This document shows, piece after piece, positions 1-9,373 of a DNA stretch of 64,000 nt. The notes beneath the pieces are model-generated. The model was not told where the DNA came from. It worked only from the letters and a program-made list of their open reading frames with translations, and ran no database searches. Source of the stretch: Sediminimonas sp. (lineage in GTDB: Bacteria; Pseudomonadota; Alphaproteobacteria; Rhodobacterales; Rhodobacteraceae); contig NZ_JAGXFK010000074.1 of NCBI RefSeq assembly GCF_024637375.1, forward strand, positions 1-64,000, in the 5' to 3' direction. Each line of letters begins with the position of its first letter. The first letter of the stretch is position 1. The position numbers were made by a program, and so were the translations under genes.

Positions 1-815
1 GCCTCCGCATACCGCCCCTGCGCCTTGACCGTCAGGGCGTGTTCATTCAGGGCCATCGCGAGCTGTTCCTGCGTGCCTTCATCTCGGGCAAAGGCCACCA
101 GGTCCGCCCCGTAGCGATGCGCGGCGTCGAGGTTTCCCGCCCGCCAAGCATACTCCCGGGCCTTTTTGAGGGTGTCGAATCCCGGGTCCAGCCGTGCGGC
201 ATCCGCATAGTGCCGGGCGGCGTCGTGCCAGCGCACCTCGGCCTCGGCCACCTCGCCGCGGCCATGGGCTGCGCGGGCGGTTTCCTGCACGGCGAGTTCG
301 TTGCGGGCCTCGATCTCGGCGAAGATATCGTCGGCGATGGAATAGTCGCCCTGCTCCAGCGCCGCCTTGGCCTCTTGGATGCGGTCAGCGCCGATATGGT
401 TGCCCTCGCGATCAAGCAGCGCCTCCAACTCGGCAATGCGCTCCCGGGCCTTGGCCAGGGCTTCCTCGGGGTTGGCGATCTGGCTTTCCAGTTCCGCGAT
501 GCGCGCGCGCAGTTGTTCTTTCTCCGCGTCCTGCGCATTGGCCAGTTCCTGTTCAAGGTCGGCCTTGAGCTCGCGGCGCAGGCGGATGAATTCGGGAACG
601 GTCAGCGCCGGGCCGTCCTTGGCTTGCGGCGGCTTGATCTGATCGATTGTATCGGCGGCGAGTTGGGTGGGCTTGTCACGTTTGAAAGGCTTCGTCACGA
701 AGGCCCATGCAAAGCCGACGATGGCCAGACCCGCAGCGGCGGATCCGAGTACCACCGCATTTCCTTCCAGAAAGGCAAGAATTACGTCCCACATGGCTGC
801 GCCATCCAAAGTCAT
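1..815 (-). CDS. Membrane-anchored coiled-coil/TPR-like protein, C-terminus cut by window edge
   Basis: This frame stays open to the left edge, so the C-terminus is missing; about 271 residues are visible. They begin with one hydrophobic segment (about residues 11-36, ending in a KPFKR basic anchor). A charged linker and a probable coiled coil follow (about residues 80-140, with repeated ELE/ARIAEL heptads), then an alanine-rich helical region containing RWHDAARHYADAARLDP, a typical tetratricopeptide-type unit. I infer an inner-membrane anchored TPR protein with a cytoplasmic repeat domain; its function is unknown. The start at 815 has a weak GGGTGG upstream, and an in-frame ATG at 794 is an alternative. 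It reads in the same direction as mraY, 167 bp downstream of it. Confidence 0.75.
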   Translation of the reverse strand, partial: MTLDGAAMWDVILAFLEGNAVVLGSAAAGLAIVGFAWAFVTKPFKRDKPTQLAADTIDQIKPPQAKDGPALTVPEFIRLRRELKADLEQELANAQDAEKEQLRARIAELESQIANPEEALAKARERIAELEALLDREGNHIGADRIQEAKAALEQGDYSIADDIFAEIEARNELAVQETARAAHGRGEVAEAEVRWHDAARHYADAARLDPGFDTLKKAREYAWRAGNLDAAHRYGADLVAFARDEGTQEQLAMALNEHALTVKAQGRYAE

Positions 816-842
816 CGGGAAGCCACCCTACCCGACACACGC

Positions 843-891
843 AAAAAGGGAAGGGCTGCCCCTGACCCCGGGAGGGGTGAAGCCCCCTCCC
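843..891 (-). terminator. Hairpin plus T-tract after mraY (possible terminator)
   Basis: On the minus strand an 8-bp GC-only inverted repeat (GGGAGGGG/CCCCTCCC, 870-891, 6-nt loop) is followed about 25 nt later by a run of five T (843-847). The distance is longer than in a canonical intrinsic terminator, so it may only reduce read-through from mraY into the TPR gene. Confidence 0.35.
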
Positions 892-982
892 GTGGGGAGG
901 GTCGGGGGCTGCCCGGGGCAAGCCCGGGCGACAAGTCAAGCCGGCGCGCGGCCGTGTCCCGCCCGTGGGGGGCGGGCCGTTC

Positions 983-2065
983 TTACCGCACCTTCAGCGT
1001 CGCCAGACCGATCATCGCCAGGATCATCGCGATGATCCAGAAGCGGATCACGATGGTGGATTCCGCCCAGCCCTTTTTCTCGTAGTGGTGGTGGATCGGC
1101 GCCATCAGGAACACCCGCTTGCCGGTGCGCTTGAAATAGATCACCTGGATGATGACCGACAGCGCCTCGACCACGAACAGCCCGCCGACGATGGCCAGCA
1201 CGATCTCGTGCTTGGTGACCACCGCGATGGCGCCCAGCGCCCCGCCCAGCGCAAGGCTGCCGGTGTCGCCCATGAACACCGCCGCCGGCGGCGCGTTGTA
1301 CCACAGGAACCCAAGCCCCCCGCCGACCAGCGCGGCGGTGAAGATCAGCAGCTCGCCGGTGCCGGGCACGTAGTGCAGATCGAGGTAGTCGGTGAAATCG
1401 ACGCGCCCGACCGCGTAGGCGATCACCCCCAGCGTGGCGCTGGCGATCATCACCGGCATGATCGCCAGCCCGTCCAGCCCGTCGGTCAGGTTGACCGAGT
1501 TGGCCGAGCCGACGATCACGATCATCGCGAAGGGCACGAAGAAATACCCGAGGTTGATCAGCGTATCCTTGAACACCGGCAGCGCCAGTTGCGATTGCAG
1601 CGCGTCGGGGTGGTACTGCGTCGCCCACCACCCGGCCACCGCCGCGATGATCAGCCCCAGGCCAAAGCGCACATGCCCCGGCACGCCGCCACTGCTCTGG
1701 CTGGATACCTTGGCGTAATCGTCGGCGAACCCGATGGTGCCGAAGGCCATGGTGACGAACAGCACCAGCCAGACATAGGGGTTGTCGAGCCGCGCCCACA
1801 GCAATGTCGAGAACAGCAGCGCGCCGACGATCAGCAGCCCGCCCATGGTGGGGGTGCCGGCCTTGGTGAAGTGCCCCTGCGGGCCATCCTCGCGGATTGG
1901 CTGGCCCTTGCCCTGGCGCTTGCGCAGCACCCCGATAAGCGGCGGCCCGAAGATGAACCCGAACACCAGCGCCGTCATGAACGCGCCACCGGCCCGGAAG
2001 GTGATGTAGCGAAACAGGTTGAAGACGTCGCCGCCCTGCGAGAACTCGGTCAGCCAGTACAGCAT
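983..2065 (-). CDS. mraY: Phospho-N-acetylmuramoyl-pentapeptide transferase
   Basis: Integral membrane enzyme that transfers phospho-MurNAc-pentapeptide from UDP to undecaprenyl phosphate, giving lipid I. At 360 residues it has the usual family length. The catalytic aspartates are visible in FADDY (D115/D116) and in [13 protein letters not shown] (about residues 190-201), and the family PIHHHYE histidine motif lies near the C-terminus. About ten hydrophobic segments are present. The start abuts the murF stop directly with no gap, implying translational coupling. It is the last recognised wall gene of this block; the expected murD does not follow within the window. Confidence 0.97.
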   Translation of the reverse strand: MLYWLTEFSQGGDVFNLFRYITFRAGGAFMTALVFGFIFGPPLIGVLRKRQGKGQPIREDGPQGHFTKAGTPTMGGLLIVGALLFSTLLWARLDNPYVWLVLFVTMAFGTIGFADDYAKVSSQSSGGVPGHVRFGLGLIIAAVAGWWATQYHPDALQSQLALPVFKDTLINLGYFFVPFAMIVIVGSANSVNLTDGLDGLAIMPVMIASATLGVIAYAVGRVDFTDYLDLHYVPGTGELLIFTAALVGGGLGFLWYNAPPAAVFMGDTGSLALGGALGAIAVVTKHEIVLAIVGGLFVVEALSVIIQVIYFKRTGKRVFLMAPIHHHYEKKGWAESTIVIRFWIIAMILAMIGLATLKVR

Positions 2066-3514
2066 CTAGCGCGTTTCCTTGTCTGAGTGCCGGCCGCCAT
2101 GGCCCAGTTTGCGGATCGCGTCAACGACAAGGCTCACCCGGCTGCCCTTCGAGCCCTTGACCAGCACCACGTCGCCCGCGTCGATCAGGTGGTGGGCGCG
2201 CGCCGCCATCGCCTCGGCGGTCTCGACCCACTCGCCGCGCCGGCCCGTCGGCAACGCCCGCCACAGCGCGCCCATGCGGTGGCCCACGCAGTGCACCCGG
2301 TCCAGCGCCGCAATGTGCGGCAGTTCGGCCAGCGCGGCGTGCATGGCTGCCTCGTCGCGGCCCAGTTCCAGCATGTCGCCCAGCACCGCGATGCGCCGGC
2401 CGCGCGCCACGCGCCCGGTGTCGTGGCGCGGGGTGGCCGCGGCCAGCACCTCAAGCGCCGCCGCGACCGAGGCGGGGTTGGCGTTGAAGGCGTCGTCGAT
2501 CAGGTCCAGCGTCAGATCCTCGTGCGCGGGGTCGAGGATCACGCGCTCGCGCAGGCCCCGGCCCGAGGGCGGGTGCCAGTTGCCCAGGTCCGACACCGCC
2601 AGCCCGGGGTCGAGGCCCAGCGCATCGACCACCGCCAGCACCCCCATGGCGTTGACGGCGAAGTGCCGGCCCGGCGCCTTGACCTTGAACAGCAGCGTAT
2701 CGCCCTGCGCCATGCGCCCGCGCGCCACCGTGACGCTTTCGCGCAGCGTGATGTCGCCCAGCGAATAGTCGTTCGACGCGCCCTCGCCGAATGTCAGCAC
2801 CCGCGCGCCGGCGGCCTGCGCGGCCTCTTGCAGGATGGCGCTCACCTCCTGATCGCCGTTGATCACGGTCACGCCGCCCTGCGCCAACCCGGCGACGATC
2901 GACGCCTTTTCGCGCGCGATGGCCTCGATGCTGTCGAAGGCCGCCAGGTGGGCGGCGGTGACCGAGGTGATCATCGCCACATGCGGGCGCGCGAGCCGCG
3001 ACAGGGGCGCGATTTCGCCGGGGCTGTTCATGCCGATCTCGATCACGGCGAAGTCGGCATCGACCGGCAGCCGCGCCAGCGTCAGCGGCACGCCCCAATG
3101 GTTGTTGTAGCTGGCTTCGGCGGCATGGGTGCGCCCCTGCCCTGAAAGCACCGCGCGCAGCATTTCCTTGGTCGAGGTCTTGCCCACCGACCCGGTCACC
3201 GCCACCACCCGCGCGGCGCTGCGTGCGCGGCCAGCGCGGCCCAGGGCCTCCAGCGCCGCCTGCACGTCACCGACCAGCAGCAAGGGCGCATCCGCCGCAA
3301 CACCCTCGGGCCGGTGGCTGACCATGGCCGCGGCGGCGCCCTTGCGCAGCGCCTCGGCCACGAAATCATGCCCGTCGCGCGCCGCGCTGAGCGCCACGAA
3401 CAGATCGCCGGGCGCCAGGGTGCGCGTGTCGATCGACACGCCCGTCGCCGCCCAGTCGCCCTGCGCCCGGCCACCGGTCGCGGCGGCGCCGTCGCCGGCC
3501 GTCCACAGCGTCAT
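2066..3514 (-). CDS. murF: UDP-N-acetylmuramoyl-tripeptide--D-alanyl-D-alanine ligase
   Basis: Cytoplasmic ATP-dependent ligase that adds D-Ala-D-Ala to UDP-MurNAc-tripeptide. At 482 residues it is close to the family norm. The Mur-ligase P-loop is TGSVGKTSTKEM (about residues 110-121). It is followed by NNHWGVPLTLARL and the DAFNANPAS substrate motif, and the C-terminal domain contains VKGSKGSR. The first four bases overlap the end of murE (ATGA type), as expected for a coupled dcw operon. Nothing is missing or unusual. Confidence 0.97.
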   Translation of the reverse strand: MTLWTAGDGAAATGGRAQGDWAATGVSIDTRTLAPGDLFVALSAARDGHDFVAEALRKGAAAAMVSHRPEGVAADAPLLLVGDVQAALEALGRAGRARSAARVVAVTGSVGKTSTKEMLRAVLSGQGRTHAAEASYNNHWGVPLTLARLPVDADFAVIEIGMNSPGEIAPLSRLARPHVAMITSVTAAHLAAFDSIEAIAREKASIVAGLAQGGVTVINGDQEVSAILQEAAQAAGARVLTFGEGASNDYSLGDITLRESVTVARGRMAQGDTLLFKVKAPGRHFAVNAMGVLAVVDALGLDPGLAVSDLGNWHPPSGRGLRERVILDPAHEDLTLDLIDDAFNANPASVAAALEVLAAATPRHDTGRVARGRRIAVLGDMLELGRDEAAMHAALAELPHIAALDRVHCVGHRMGALWRALPTGRRGEWVETAEAMAARAHHLIDAGDVVLVKGSKGSRVSLVVDAIRKLGHGGRHSDKETR

Positions 3515-5004
3515 GCCACGCCCCCGTCCAGAGCCGATACCGCCAGGCTGGCCTGTTCGGCATCGTCGAAGGGAAACACCGTGTCGCCGACGACCTGCCC
3601 GGATTCGTGGCCCTTGCCGGCGATCAGCAACGCATCGCCCGGCCCCAGCATGTCGACCCCGCGCAGGATCGCCTCGGCCCGGTCGGCGACCTCGATCGCG
3701 TGCGCCCCCGTTCCCCGGGCCCCGTCGAGCACCGCACGGCGGATCGCGGCGGGCACCTCGCTGCGCGGGTTGTCGTCGGTCACCAGCACGGCGTCGGCAT
3801 GTTCGGCCGCGGCGCGGCCCATCAGCGGGCGCTTGGTGGTGTCACGGTCACCACCGGCGCCGATGATGGCAATCAGCCGCCCCATGACATGGGGGCGCAG
3901 CGCCTGGAGCGCGGTCGCCACGGCGTCGGGCGTGTGGGCGTAATCGACGAACACGGCCGCCCCGCTGCCGCGCCGGGCGGCCAGTTGCATGCGCCCGCGC
4001 ACCGTGGTCAGGGCGGCAAGCGCCTCGATCGCGCGGTCGGGATCGGCACCGCAGGCAATGACCAGCGCCACGGCCAGCGCCGCATTCTCGGCCTGGAACC
4101 CGCCGATCAGCGGCAGCCGCACCTGGCTGGCGCGCCCGGCCCATTCCAGGCGCAAATCCTGCCCCGTCGGGTCGAATCGCTGGCCGGTGATGCGCAGGTC
4201 GGCCGCCGGGGCGCGGCCCACCCGGATAACGCTGCGCGCGCGCATCGCCGCGATTTCGGCCATCTCGTCGCCGCGCGGAGTGTCGATGTTGATCACCGCC
4301 ACGCCGTCCTGTGGCAGAACGCGGGTGAAAAGCCCTGCCTTGGCGTTGAAGTATTCATCGAAGTCGGCGTGGTAATCGAGGTGATCCTGGCTGATATTCG
4401 TGAACGCCGCGGCGCACAGGTGCACCCCGTCGAGCCGCCGCTGCGCCAGCCCGTGGCTGGACGCCTCCATCGCCGCGTGGGTAACGCCGGCGCGCGCGCA
4501 ATCGCGCAGCAGCCGGTGCAGGGTAACCGGCTCGGGCGTGGTGTGGGCCAGCGGCGCCTGCCACGCGCCCTCAACCCCGGTGGTGCCCAGGTTGACGGCG
4601 GGCTTGCCGAGTTCCTCCCATATCTGGCGGGTGAAGGTGGCGACGCTGGTCTTGCCGTTGGTGCCGGTGACCGCAACCATGCATCCGGGCTGTTCCCCGA
4701 ACCACAGCGCCGCGGCGCAGGCAAGGGCCTGGCGCGGGTCTTCAGCCACCACCACGGCCACGCCGGCCGCGTCGAGCGCGGGGGCCGCGATACGGGCGCC
4801 CTCGGCATCGGTGAGAACCGCCGCCGCGCCCGCCTCGATCGCCGCACCGGCATAGCGTGCGCCGTGCACGCGCACGCCGGGCAGCGCCGCGAACAGGTCG
4901 CCGGCGCGCACCTTGCGGTTATCCACCGCCAGCCCGGTGATCGTGGCCTCGCGCCCGCCGCGGGCGGTCAGGCCGAGATCCGTGAGTGATGTCGCTTGCG
5001 CCAC
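3511..5004 (-). CDS. murE: UDP-N-acetylmuramoyl-L-alanyl-D-glutamate--2,6-diaminopimelate ligase
   Basis: Adds the third stem-peptide residue. The P-loop GTNGKTS is at residues 114-120, the MEASSHGL motif in the central domain, and the C-terminal DDNPRSE contains the DNPR signature that selects meso-diaminopimelate rather than lysine, consistent with a Gram-negative wall. AGKGHE near the C-terminus is also conserved. The protein has 497 residues. A 44-bp gap separates it from ftsI upstream and its end overlaps murF by 4 bp. Confidence 0.97.
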   Translation of the reverse strand: MAQATSLTDLGLTARGGREATITGLAVDNRKVRAGDLFAALPGVRVHGARYAGAAIEAGAAAVLTDAEGARIAAPALDAAGVAVVVAEDPRQALACAAALWFGEQPGCMVAVTGTNGKTSVATFTRQIWEELGKPAVNLGTTGVEGAWQAPLAHTTPEPVTLHRLLRDCARAGVTHAAMEASSHGLAQRRLDGVHLCAAAFTNISQDHLDYHADFDEYFNAKAGLFTRVLPQDGVAVINIDTPRGDEMAEIAAMRARSVIRVGRAPAADLRITGQRFDPTGQDLRLEWAGRASQVRLPLIGGFQAENAALAVALVIACGADPDRAIEALAALTTVRGRMQLAARRGSGAAVFVDYAHTPDAVATALQALRPHVMGRLIAIIGAGGDRDTTKRPLMGRAAAEHADAVLVTDDNPRSEVPAAIRRAVLDGARGTGAHAIEVADRAEAILRGVDMLGPGDALLIAGKGHESGQVVGDTVFPFDDAEQASLAVSALDGGVA

Positions 5005-5048
5005 CTGTCGCTCCCCGCGTCATTGCGGCCCGGCCCGGCCGGCCCGAC

Positions 5049-6824
5049 CTAGTTGGACGATGTCAGCGTTATACCAGCCGCGGGCGGCTGTTCAATCTCG
5101 GGGCGCACCCCCAGAAGCGGCGCGATGCGGCGGATGATCTCGGCGGCCACGGGCACCGCCGTCCAGCCAGCTGTGCGGCGCGGCTCGGGGCCCGATGTCT
5201 CGACCGGCTCGTCCAGCGTCACAACCAGCGCGTAGCGGGGCGCGTGCGCGGGGAAGAAACTGGCGAAGGTGGCGATCACCTTGTCATCGTAATAGCCCCC
5301 CCGCGGGTCGGGTTTATCGGCGGTGCCGGTCTTGCCCGCAACCGCGTAGCCCGCCACTTCGCCAAAGCTTGCCGTGCCCTCGGTGACCACCTGGCGCAGC
5401 ATGCGCCGCGCCGCGGCCGCCGCCTCGGGGCTGATGACCCGCTTGCCGGGCGTGCGCCCCGGCTGCGCGAGGATCGTGGGTCGTACCTGCCGGCCGCCGT
5501 TGGCGATGATGCTATAGGCGGTGGCGAGATGCAGCGGCGAGACGGAAATCCCGTGACCGTAGGAAATCGTCATCGCCGATATTTCGGACCAGCGCGGCGG
5601 CAGCAGCGGCTGGCTGCCGCCCGCTTCGATGATTTCCAGCGGCACGGGGTCGAGCAGCCCCATTTCCCGCAGGAATTCCTGTTGCCGTTCGGCGCCGATC
5701 TGCTGCGCGACGCGGGCCGCGCCGATGTTCGACGATTTCACGATGACCTCGCTGGCGGTCATCTCGGCGCCGTAGTCGTGAAAGTCGCGAATCCTGAACT
5801 TGCCCCACTTCAACGGCCCGGAGGTATCGACCATGGTTTCGGGGGTGAGCAGCCCCAGGTCCATCGCCTGCGCCACGGCGAATATCTTGAAGGTCGAGCC
5901 CAACTCGTAGACCCCCTGCACGGCACGGTTGAACACCGGGCTTTCGGTGCCACCGACGGCGGAAGGGCGGTCGTTGGGGTCGAAGTCGGGCAGCGAGGCG
6001 ACCGAAACGACCTCGCCGGTGCGCACGTCCATCACCACCGCGGCGGCGCCCATGGCATTCATCAGCGACATGCCGCCGGAGAGCACCCGCTCGACCGCCG
6101 CCTGCACCGTCAGGTCAAGCGACAGGCGCACCGGCGCACCGCCGCGCGCCGGATCGCGCAGCATCTCGTCGAGCTTCTTTTCCACACCGGCGACGCCGAC
6201 AACCTCGGCCGCGTTCACACCCTCGCGCCCGAACCGCGCACCGCCCAGGACGTGCGCGGCAAGCTGCCCGTTGGGGTAAAGCCGCATCTCGCGCGGCCCG
6301 AACAGCAGGCCCGGGTCACCGATGTCGTGCACTGCCTGTTTCTGCTCGGGGCTGATCTTGCGCTTGATCCACAGGAATTTGCGCTTGCCGGTGAACCGGG
6401 CAAGAAGCGCGTCGCTGTCAAGGTCTGGAAAGATCGCCGCCAGCCGGTCGGCGGCATGGGCGGGGTCGATCATCTGCGGCGGCTGCGCGTAGAGCGAAAA
6501 GGTCTCCATGTTGGTGGCAAGGATGCGTCCGCGCCGGTCGAGTATGTCGGCCCGCTGCGCCCGTATCTGGGCGCCGGCGGCGCTGGCGCGCGGCTCGGCG
6601 GGCTCGGACCCGGCAATCAGGGCCATGCGCCCCCCGACCAGCACGAACAGCGCCAGAAATGTCACCCCCAACAGCAGCAGGCGGCCTTCGGCCTGTATGC
6701 GCGCGCGGTCGCGCATTTCCTCGTGCCTGTGGCGCAGGTTTTCGTGTTCAATGGCATCGGGGTTCTCGCCCTTGCCGCGCGCGTCGAGAATCCGCGCCAG
6801 CGGGCGCAGCGGGGTGCGGATCAT
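5049..6824 (-). CDS. ftsI: Septal peptidoglycan transpeptidase, penicillin-binding protein 3
   Basis: Class B penicillin-binding protein that cross-links septal peptidoglycan in the divisome. It has 591 residues with a single N-terminal membrane anchor (around residues 48-68, after a long charged cytoplasmic tail), a pedestal domain containing RGRILATN, then the transpeptidase domain. The active-site motifs are STFK (nucleophile serine), SSN, and KTGTADKP. No PASTA domains are present. The ATG overlaps the ftsL stop by four bases. The N-terminal tail of roughly 45 residues before the anchor is somewhat long but common in Rhodobacterales. Confidence 0.96.
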   Translation of the reverse strand: MIRTPLRPLARILDARGKGENPDAIEHENLRHRHEEMRDRARIQAEGRLLLLGVTFLALFVLVGGRMALIAGSEPAEPRASAAGAQIRAQRADILDRRGRILATNMETFSLYAQPPQMIDPAHAADRLAAIFPDLDSDALLARFTGKRKFLWIKRKISPEQKQAVHDIGDPGLLFGPREMRLYPNGQLAAHVLGGARFGREGVNAAEVVGVAGVEKKLDEMLRDPARGGAPVRLSLDLTVQAAVERVLSGGMSLMNAMGAAAVVMDVRTGEVVSVASLPDFDPNDRPSAVGGTESPVFNRAVQGVYELGSTFKIFAVAQAMDLGLLTPETMVDTSGPLKWGKFRIRDFHDYGAEMTASEVIVKSSNIGAARVAQQIGAERQQEFLREMGLLDPVPLEIIEAGGSQPLLPPRWSEISAMTISYGHGISVSPLHLATAYSIIANGGRQVRPTILAQPGRTPGKRVISPEAAAAARRMLRQVVTEGTASFGEVAGYAVAGKTGTADKPDPRGGYYDDKVIATFASFFPAHAPRYALVVTLDEPVETSGPEPRRTAGWTAVPVAAEIIRRIAPLLGVRPEIEQPPAAGITLTSSN

Positions 6825-7171
6825 GGCCGGTCCTCCACCGCCATCGCATCGACAACGCCGGTAATCGGCACATGCCGCGCTTTCTGCGGCGGATAGGGCA
6901 CCTGGTCGACCTTGCCGAATTGTTCGGGCGCCAGCGACATGAGCCCCAGCTTGTCGAAGTTGAGATCGGCCAGCTCGCGCAGCCGGTCAGGGCGATTGAG
7001 ATAGGCCCACTCGCCGCGCAGCATCGACAGCCGCGCACGGGCGCGGGCGATATCGTACTGCAACTGCTCGGTCCGCTTGAGGGCAAGCTGGGTCTTGTAG
7101 TTCTCGTGATAGGCCCAATAGGCCAGCCCGATCACCGCCAGCGCGGCCAGAACGTAGAATACGGTGCGCAT
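6821..7171 (-). CDS. ftsL: Cell division protein FtsL
   Basis: Small bitopic divisome protein of 116 residues. One membrane segment occupies about residues 4-21, immediately followed by a heptad-rich periplasmic coiled coil (TEQLQYDIARARARLSML) and the NRPDRLRELA stretch seen in alphaproteobacterial FtsL. Identification rests on this architecture and on its place between rsmH and ftsI, since FtsL sequences are poorly conserved. It is three bases from rsmH and overlaps ftsI. Confidence 0.88.
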   Translation of the reverse strand: MRTVFYVLAALAVIGLAYWAYHENYKTQLALKRTEQLQYDIARARARLSMLRGEWAYLNRPDRLRELADLNFDKLGLMSLAPEQFGKVDQVPYPPQKARHVPITGVVDAMAVEDRP

Positions 7172-7174
7172 GTC

Positions 7175-8164
7175 TTACCCCCCTTTCAGCGTCGGCATGC
7201 CGAGGCTGCGTGCATCGCTCTGCCCCGGCGGCGCATCGGTACGTTCGGCCACCCGCAGCCGGGCACTGCGGGCGCGCGGGTTGGCGGCCAGTTCATCGTC
7301 GTCGGGGCCGATCGCCTTGCGTATCGCTTGCGTGAACTGCGGCGCGCGCTGCGGTCGGTCGGGTGCGTGGCGGCTGCCGCCGCCGCCGGTGTCGGTGCGC
7401 GCTTGCAGGAAACGCTTGACGATGCGGTCGTCGACCGAGTGGAAGGTCACCACCGCCAGCTTGCCGCCCGGCCGCAGGGCGCGCTCGGCGGCTTCCAGCC
7501 CGCCCACCAGTTCGGCATATTCGTCGTTCACCGCGATCCGCAGCGCCTGGAAACTGCGCGTGGCGGGGTGCGACTGACCCGGGCGCCGGCGCGGCAGGCA
7601 GGATTCGACGATTTCCGACAATTGCCGGGTACGGGTGATCGGCGTTTGGGCGCGGGCACGCACGATGGCGCGCGCGATGCGACGGCTGGCGCGCTCCTCG
7701 CCATAGACATAAAGGATCTCGGCCAGGTCGGCCTCGTCAAGCTCGGCCACCAGGTCGGCGGCACTGCGTCCGGACTGGCTCATGCGCATGTCGAGCGGCC
7801 CGTCGCGCGAAAAGGAAAAGCCGCGCTCGGCCTGATCGAGCTGCATCGACGATACCCCGAGATCCAGCACCACGCCGTCAACATCCTGGGCATGGCAGTC
7901 AAGGGACGAAAAGACATCCTCGACGCAATCGATGCGGCCCGCGAAATCGCCGATCCAGCTTTCGGCCATGCGAAACGCCAGCGGGTCGCGGTCGATGGCG
8001 ATGACGCGCCCGGCGCCCGCTGCAAGCAGGCCGCGGGTGTAGCCACCGGCGCCGAAGGTGCCATCCACCCAGACCCCGTGCACCGGCGCCACCGCCCGCA
8101 ACAGCGGCTGCAACAGGACCGGGACATGGGCGGGCGCGTCATGGCTGTGGGGCGAGCCGGGCAA
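7175..8164 (-). CDS. rsmH: 16S rRNA m4C1402 methyltransferase RsmH
   Basis: SAM-dependent methyltransferase that N4-methylates C1402 in the ribosomal P site (formerly MraW). The 329 residues contain motif [14 protein letters not shown], the DRDP acidic loop, [24 protein letters not shown] and [14 protein letters not shown], all characteristic of RsmH. It starts 3 bp after the mraZ stop and is almost contiguous with ftsL, the standard dcw order. Confidence 0.97.
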   Translation of the reverse strand: MPGSPHSHDAPAHVPVLLQPLLRAVAPVHGVWVDGTFGAGGYTRGLLAAGAGRVIAIDRDPLAFRMAESWIGDFAGRIDCVEDVFSSLDCHAQDVDGVVLDLGVSSMQLDQAERGFSFSRDGPLDMRMSQSGRSAADLVAELDEADLAEILYVYGEERASRRIARAIVRARAQTPITRTRQLSEIVESCLPRRRPGQSHPATRSFQALRIAVNDEYAELVGGLEAAERALRPGGKLAVVTFHSVDDRIVKRFLQARTDTGGGGSRHAPDRPQRAPQFTQAIRKAIGPDDDELAANPRARSARLRVAERTDAPPGQSDARSLGMPTLKGG

Positions 8165-8167
8165 CGC

Positions 8168-8668
8168 TTATTCCCCCTTGTCGCGGTCCAGCAGGATGAG
8201 AGGGTCGAAATCCTCGGGCAACTCGTCGAGCCATTCTTCGGTCTTGGCTTCCTCGGCCGCGTAGGTTTCGGGCTTCCATATCTGGAAAGTGTCGCCGGCG
8301 GCGATGAAGAACGCCTCGTTTTCCAGCCCGATCTTGGTGCGCAGCTTGGCCGGCAGCACCAGGCGGCCGGTCTCGTCCACGTTGGTGGGGTAGGATTGCC
8401 CATGGAACAGGCGCTGGAGCATCTTGCGCTCCATCGAGCCGCGCGGCAGCGCGTCGATCTTCTCGTCGACCTCGGTGATCGCGTCGATCGTGTAGCATTC
8501 AAGGTAATTGCGGCGGTGATCGCCGTAGACGATCACCAGATCGGGGCTGAGGCCCTCGGTCCAGTTCGGGTCGCCGGCCTCGAGAACACGGCGAAAGGAG
8601 GCCGGAATCGACACCCGCCCCTTGCTGTCCACCTTGTGGTGGCTTTCACCTCTGAACCTGCGAACCAC
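8168..8668 (-). CDS. mraZ: Transcriptional regulator MraZ
   Basis: Ring-forming SpoVT-AbrB type DNA-binding protein that represses the dcw operon in Escherichia coli. Two tandem half-domains are visible, KVDSKGRVSIPASFRRVL near the N-terminus and NVDETGRLVLPAKLR in the middle, each with the DxxGR core. I chose the GTG at 8668, giving 166 residues beginning MVRRFRGE. This matches the family N-terminus, and an AGAAGGA ribosome-binding sequence lies 10 bases upstream. A longer frame to 8803 would add 45 residues unlike any MraZ. First gene of the cluster. Confidence 0.95.
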   Translation of the reverse strand: MVRRFRGESHHKVDSKGRVSIPASFRRVLEAGDPNWTEGLSPDLVIVYGDHRRNYLECYTIDAITEVDEKIDALPRGSMERKMLQRLFHGQSYPTNVDETGRLVLPAKLRTKIGLENEAFFIAAGDTFQIWKPETYAAEEAKTEEWLDELPEDFDPLILLDRDKGE

Positions 8669-8933
8669 TGTCCCGTGATCCTTCTGTTTGCATCCCCTGA
8701 ATTTTCGACCCCTCGGAAACGAAACGGCGGATTGAGCTGCTGCCACTGCCCAATCCGCCGCCCTCGTCCCGCTGCTCGCGGGGTTTCCGACTGCGCGCGC
8801 CACCTGGGGGGATGTCTGCTCGCCCGCGCGCCGGATTCGTCGTCTCGATGAGAGCGGGGCCTGTATGAAACCTGCTCTTGGGAGTTGTTGCGGGGTCGTT
8901 TGGTGCCCCTATTTCCCGTCCCATCGTGCAAAT

Positions 8934-8958
8934 AGGGATGCCATGGGAATTTATGGAA
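8934..8958 (+). promoter_or_regulatory. Candidate MraZ-binding repeats
   Basis: Three pentamers AGGGA, TGGGA and TGGAA begin at 8934, 8944 and 8954, exactly 10 bp apart. Escherichia coli MraZ binds TGGGN repeats separated by 5 bp, the same period. They lie about 270 bp upstream of the chosen mraZ start. Only the middle copy is a perfect match, so this is a suggestion from spacing and position. Confidence 0.35.
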
Positions 8959-9043
8959 ATCAATTATTTTCTTTCCTGATATCTCTTCAAAAGGCCCTAC
9001 AACGCGCCATCTCGACGTGCATTGGCAGCGGAGAACCACCCCC

Positions 9044-9072
9044 ACTACACCCTCCATTGCGATACAAATCAA
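9044..9072 (-). promoter_or_regulatory. Weak candidate sigma-70 promoter for the dcw cluster
   Basis: TTGATT (9067-9072) and TGTAGT (9044-9049) on the minus strand are separated by 17 bp. The -10 element is poor and the implied leader to mraZ would exceed 360 nt, so a closer promoter may exist. Confidence 0.25.
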
Positions 9073-9373
9073 AACGGACACCATATATTGACATTCAGGC
9101 CGCATCCGGATTTTTCCCACGAATTCCCGAATTTTTTGATCTCGGCGGCGGATTTGCAGTGAAATCGCGCCCTTCACGGCCTGAAGACGGCCTTGACCCC
9201 GCGAATCCTGCACCGCGATTCGACGCCTGCCGCAGCCCGGCGCAGGCGTGTCCCATGGTTTCCCGTGTGGTATCTCGTGGGCGCGCTCGATTCCGCGGCG
9301 CAGCGGGGGCTTGCAGTTTCATCGCCAGCCCGTATCTTTCGCGCAACGGCTCGCCCCTCGCCCAACGGACCCC

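Larger units (their letters stand above)
8669..9373. other. Gene-free divergent region between mraZ and the ExoD-like gene
   Basis: About 700 bp with no convincing coding potential, more AT-rich than its surroundings between about 8900 and 9150. It must hold the dcw promoter (minus strand) and the promoter of the ExoD-like gene (plus strand). Short frames here have no family resemblance. The only structured signals I see are the 10-bp-spaced GGG repeats and one weak promoter, annotated separately. Confidence 0.6.

Noticed and set aside
965-2086. Long plus-strand open frame opposite mraY
   Set aside because: High GC produces long antisense frames. Its residue composition (arginine-, glutamine- and histidine-rich) is meaningless and mraY on the other strand is certain.
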